NCBI GenBank assembly: GCA_902797895.1
Contig: CADBUS010000052.1
Location: 1 to 8,536, forward strand
DNA length: 8,536 nt
Source of the DNA: an uncultured Bacteroidia bacterium
GTDB lineage: Bacteria > Bacteroidota > Bacteroidia > Bacteroidales > UBA932
Reading direction: 5' to 3'
In this document: positions 6,625-8,536 of the stretch, piece after piece
How positions within the stretch are numbered: the stretch's first letter is position 1
Layout: every line of letters begins with the position of its first letter
Translations under genes and position numbers: made by a program
Notes under the pieces: generated by a model
Seen by the model: only the letters and a program-made list of their open reading frames with translations
Database searches by the model: none
What the model was told of the DNA's origin: nothing

Positions 6625-7545
6625 ATGATGAAAAGGATCACAAAAATGTTTTTGACCATTGCTGTCGTTCTTTTTGCCGGCAGCGCATTTGCACAGGATA
6701 TGACTCAGGCTACTGAGCTCTATCAGAAGGCCACTGAGGCTTATCAAGCCGGAAATGAACTTGAGGCAGTTGCCGGATTCAAGGAGGCCCTTAAAATTGC
6801 AAATGAGGCTGGAGAAGATGGAGTTCAAATGGTTGAGGAGTGTAAGAATATGATACCTCAAATCCTTATGGCTGCCGCAGGAAAATCTGTTGCCGCAAAG
6901 GATTATTCAAAAGCAGAGGAGATTTATACAGAGGCTTACACATTGGCTAAAGAGTATGGCAACGAAAGCGTTGCAGAAAATGCTCAAACAAAACTCGCTC
7001 AAGTTGCTTTGCAGGGCGGAGCGGATGCTCTTAACAGCGGAAAATTTGATGAGGCTGTATCTCACTTCAAAAAGGCGATAGAGAAGGATGGCAATAACGC
7101 CACAGCATATCTCTACCTTGGTATGGCACAAGGCAAACTCAACAAGATAGATGAGGCGGAGGCTGCGCTGCTAAAAGCTAAGGAGTTGGGCAACGACAAA
7201 GCTGCAACCGTACTATCTCAGACATTGGTTTCAAGTGCAAACGAGGCACTTAAGGCCAATAAACTCAACGATGCCATAGCTATTGCAGAAAAGGCTCTCG
7301 CACTTGGCGCCAACCCAACCGCAAGCCAGATTGCCGGAATGGCAGCCTACAAGGCCAAGAGTTGGGCCAAGGCAGCCAACCACCTGAAGAATGCTCCGGC
7401 TTCTGCACAAACAAACTACATAGCAGCATCCTGCTTTGAGAATGCAGGCAACAAGGCCCAGGCTTGCGTCTTCTACAAGAAGGTACTCAACGATGCCAAG
7501 TTTGGCCCTACTGCAAAACAGAAAATTGCTAAGTTAGGCTGCTAA
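6625..7545 (+). CDS. Secreted tetratricopeptide-repeat protein
   Basis: A 306-aa protein with a clear signal peptide: MMKRITK, a hydrophobic stretch, and cleavage probably at AFA|Q (residues 23/24). No lipobox Cys follows, so it is likely soluble in the periplasm. The rest is Ala/Lys-rich helical repeat with about seven TPR-like units, roughly at 27-60, 84-112, 128-155, 159-189, 201-228, 232-256 and 261-290. The best match to the TPR consensus is ALNSGKFDEAVSHFKKAIEKDGNNATAYLYLG around 135-166. TPRs make protein-binding surfaces; there is no enzymatic domain and the partner is unknown. ATG ATG gives two adjacent starts one codon apart; the first is used here. It diverges from the M16-like gene and is followed after 13 nt by the U32 gene, probably in one operon. 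Confidence 0.88.
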   Translation: MMKRITKMFLTIAVVLFAGSAFAQDMTQATELYQKATEAYQAGNELEAVAGFKEALKIANEAGEDGVQMVEECKNMIPQILMAAAGKSVAAKDYSKAEEIYTEAYTLAKEYGNESVAENAQTKLAQVALQGGADALNSGKFDEAVSHFKKAIEKDGNNATAYLYLGMAQGKLNKIDEAEAALLKAKELGNDKAATVLSQTLVSSANEALKANKLNDAIAIAEKALALGANPTASQIAGMAAYKAKSWAKAANHLKNAPASAQTNYIAASCFENAGNKAQACVFYKKVLNDAKFGPTAKQKIAKLGC

Positions 7546-7558
7546 TTTAACCTTGTAA

Positions 7559-8536
7559 ATGGTTGAGTTAGAATTATTAGCTCCGGCAAGAAATTTGGAA
7601 ATCGGCATTGCGGCAATAGACTGCGGTGCCGATTCCGTTTATATTGCCGGTCCCAAGTTCGGGGCCAGGGCGCAAGCCGGCAACAGCTTTGAGGATATTG
7701 AACAGCTCTGCCGCTATGCCCACAGCTTTGGGGCTAAAGTCTATATTACAATAAATACAATACTCTACAACAATGAGTTGGAGGAGGCGCGGGAGTATGT
7801 TTGGAAGGCGTGGCGCACCGGTTGCGATGCTGTAATTGTACAAGATTTGGCTCTGCTTAAAATGGAGCTTCCCCCTATTGCACTCTTTGCCTCAACCCAA
7901 ACAGACATACGCTCCGCAAAAAAGGCCGCGCTACTCGACTCTCTTGGTTTCCAAAGGCTTATACTTGCTCGCGAACTCTCCTTGGAGCAGATAAAAGAGA
8001 TTGCACAGAGTGTAAAGTGCCAGATTGAAACATTTATACACGGAGCACTCTGCGTATGTTATAGCGGACAATGTTATCTCTCTGAATATCTGGCAGCAAG
8101 AAGCGCCAATCGCGGAGAGTGCATACAGGCCTGCCGCTCCAACTATACCCTTACAAATGAAAAAGGGAGAGTGCTGCTCAAAGATTCCCCCATACTCTCC
8201 CTAAAAGATTTCAATCTATCAAATAAAATTGAGGGGCTTATTGAGGCAGGAGTAACATCTTTCAAAATTGAGGGCAGACTCAAAAACCTCTCCTATGTAA
8301 AAAATGTGGTTGCACACTATAATAATGTGATAAACAAGATTATAGAAAGAAAGCGAGCGCAGGGAGAGATAGTTGCAAGAGCCTCATTCGGCAAAGCAAG
8401 ATATGAGTTTGAGCCCGATGTTCAAAAGAGCTTCAACAGAGGTTTTACAGAGTTTTTTATTGATGGCAGCAGAGGAGAATGGAACAGCAGCGGCAGCGCA
8501 AAATCTATGGGCGAGTATATTGGAGAGGTTACAGAA
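7559..8536 (+). CDS. U32 family protein, RlhA-like (5' part, 3' end outside window)
   Basis: The first 326 residues of a gene that runs off the right edge. It begins MVELELLAPARNLEIGIAAIDCGADSVYIAGPKFGARA, the typical start of U32 proteins. The family signature E-x-F-x2-G-[SA]-[LIVM]-C-x4-G-x-C-x-[LIVM]-S fits residues 157-175 (ETFIHGALC...GQCYLS). It is followed by SANRGECIQACR (182-193) and SFKIEGRLKN (234-243). Cys165, Cys172, Cys188 and Cys192 are candidate cluster ligands; characterised relatives UbiU/UbiV hold a 4Fe-4S cluster. Although called peptidases, E. coli members RlhA and TrhP act in RNA hydroxylation (23S rRNA C2501 and tRNA wobble uridine). The PKFGARA..GNS and MGEYIGEVTE segments suggest the long RlhA-like type with a further C-terminal domain, but that part is not visible, so no symbol is given. 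It starts 13 nt after the TPR gene. Confidence 0.9.
   Translation, partial: MVELELLAPARNLEIGIAAIDCGADSVYIAGPKFGARAQAGNSFEDIEQLCRYAHSFGAKVYITINTILYNNELEEAREYVWKAWRTGCDAVIVQDLALLKMELPPIALFASTQTDIRSAKKAALLDSLGFQRLILARELSLEQIKEIAQSVKCQIETFIHGALCVCYSGQCYLSEYLAARSANRGECIQACRSNYTLTNEKGRVLLKDSPILSLKDFNLSNKIEGLIEAGVTSFKIEGRLKNLSYVKNVVAHYNNVINKIIERKRAQGEIVARASFGKARYEFEPDVQKSFNRGFTEFFIDGSRGEWNSSGSAKSMGEYIGEVTE

Noticed and set aside
8040..8140. Peptidase function for the U32 protein
   Set aside because: The family name is historical. Better-studied members act in RNA hydroxylation or as Fe-S proteins, and no protease active site is visible, so it is not called a protease.

Overview
Organism: the window looks like a chromosomal segment of a Bacteroidota bacterium, probably Bacteroidales. 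The evidence is upstream sequences matching the Bacteroidota -7 promoter box TAnnTTTG, no clear Shine-Dalgarno sequences before the genes, signal peptides ending in ..FAQ, and families common in this phylum (DUF3109, long secreted M16 proteins, DUF3298/RsiV-like, long U32 proteins). No lineage below order can be supported. I see no insertion sequence, prophage, tRNA, rRNA or CRISPR array. Layout: (1) At the left edge is the 3' part of a DUF3298/RsiV-like gene on +. (2) It converges on a minus-strand ruvX-def pair. The 186-bp gap between them holds a tandem array of 25-bp subunits organised in 50-bp units. (3) dxr, of the MEP isoprenoid pathway, diverges from ruvX across a 57-bp spacer. On both strands that spacer reads TATCTTTG, then 7 nt, then ATG, which suggests near-leaderless transcripts. 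(4) A minus-strand pair follows: a 947-aa exported M16 (insulinase-like) protein, then a cysteine-rich DUF3109 protein. The M16 protein has lost every zinc ligand and the catalytic glutamate. (5) On + and divergent from it is a secreted TPR protein, followed 13 nt later by a U32-family (RlhA-like) gene that runs off the right edge. How the genes fit together: ruvX, def and dxr are housekeeping genes for rRNA processing or recombination, N-terminal protein maturation and isoprenoid precursor synthesis. The M16-like and TPR proteins are both predicted to be exported and share a divergent intergenic region, so coordinated envelope roles are possible but unproven. DUF3109 and U32 proteins are both cysteine-rich, probable metal or Fe-S proteins. 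Most of the window is ordinary core genome. The points that merit a second look are the pseudo-peptidase, the compact divergent promoter and the tandem repeat.
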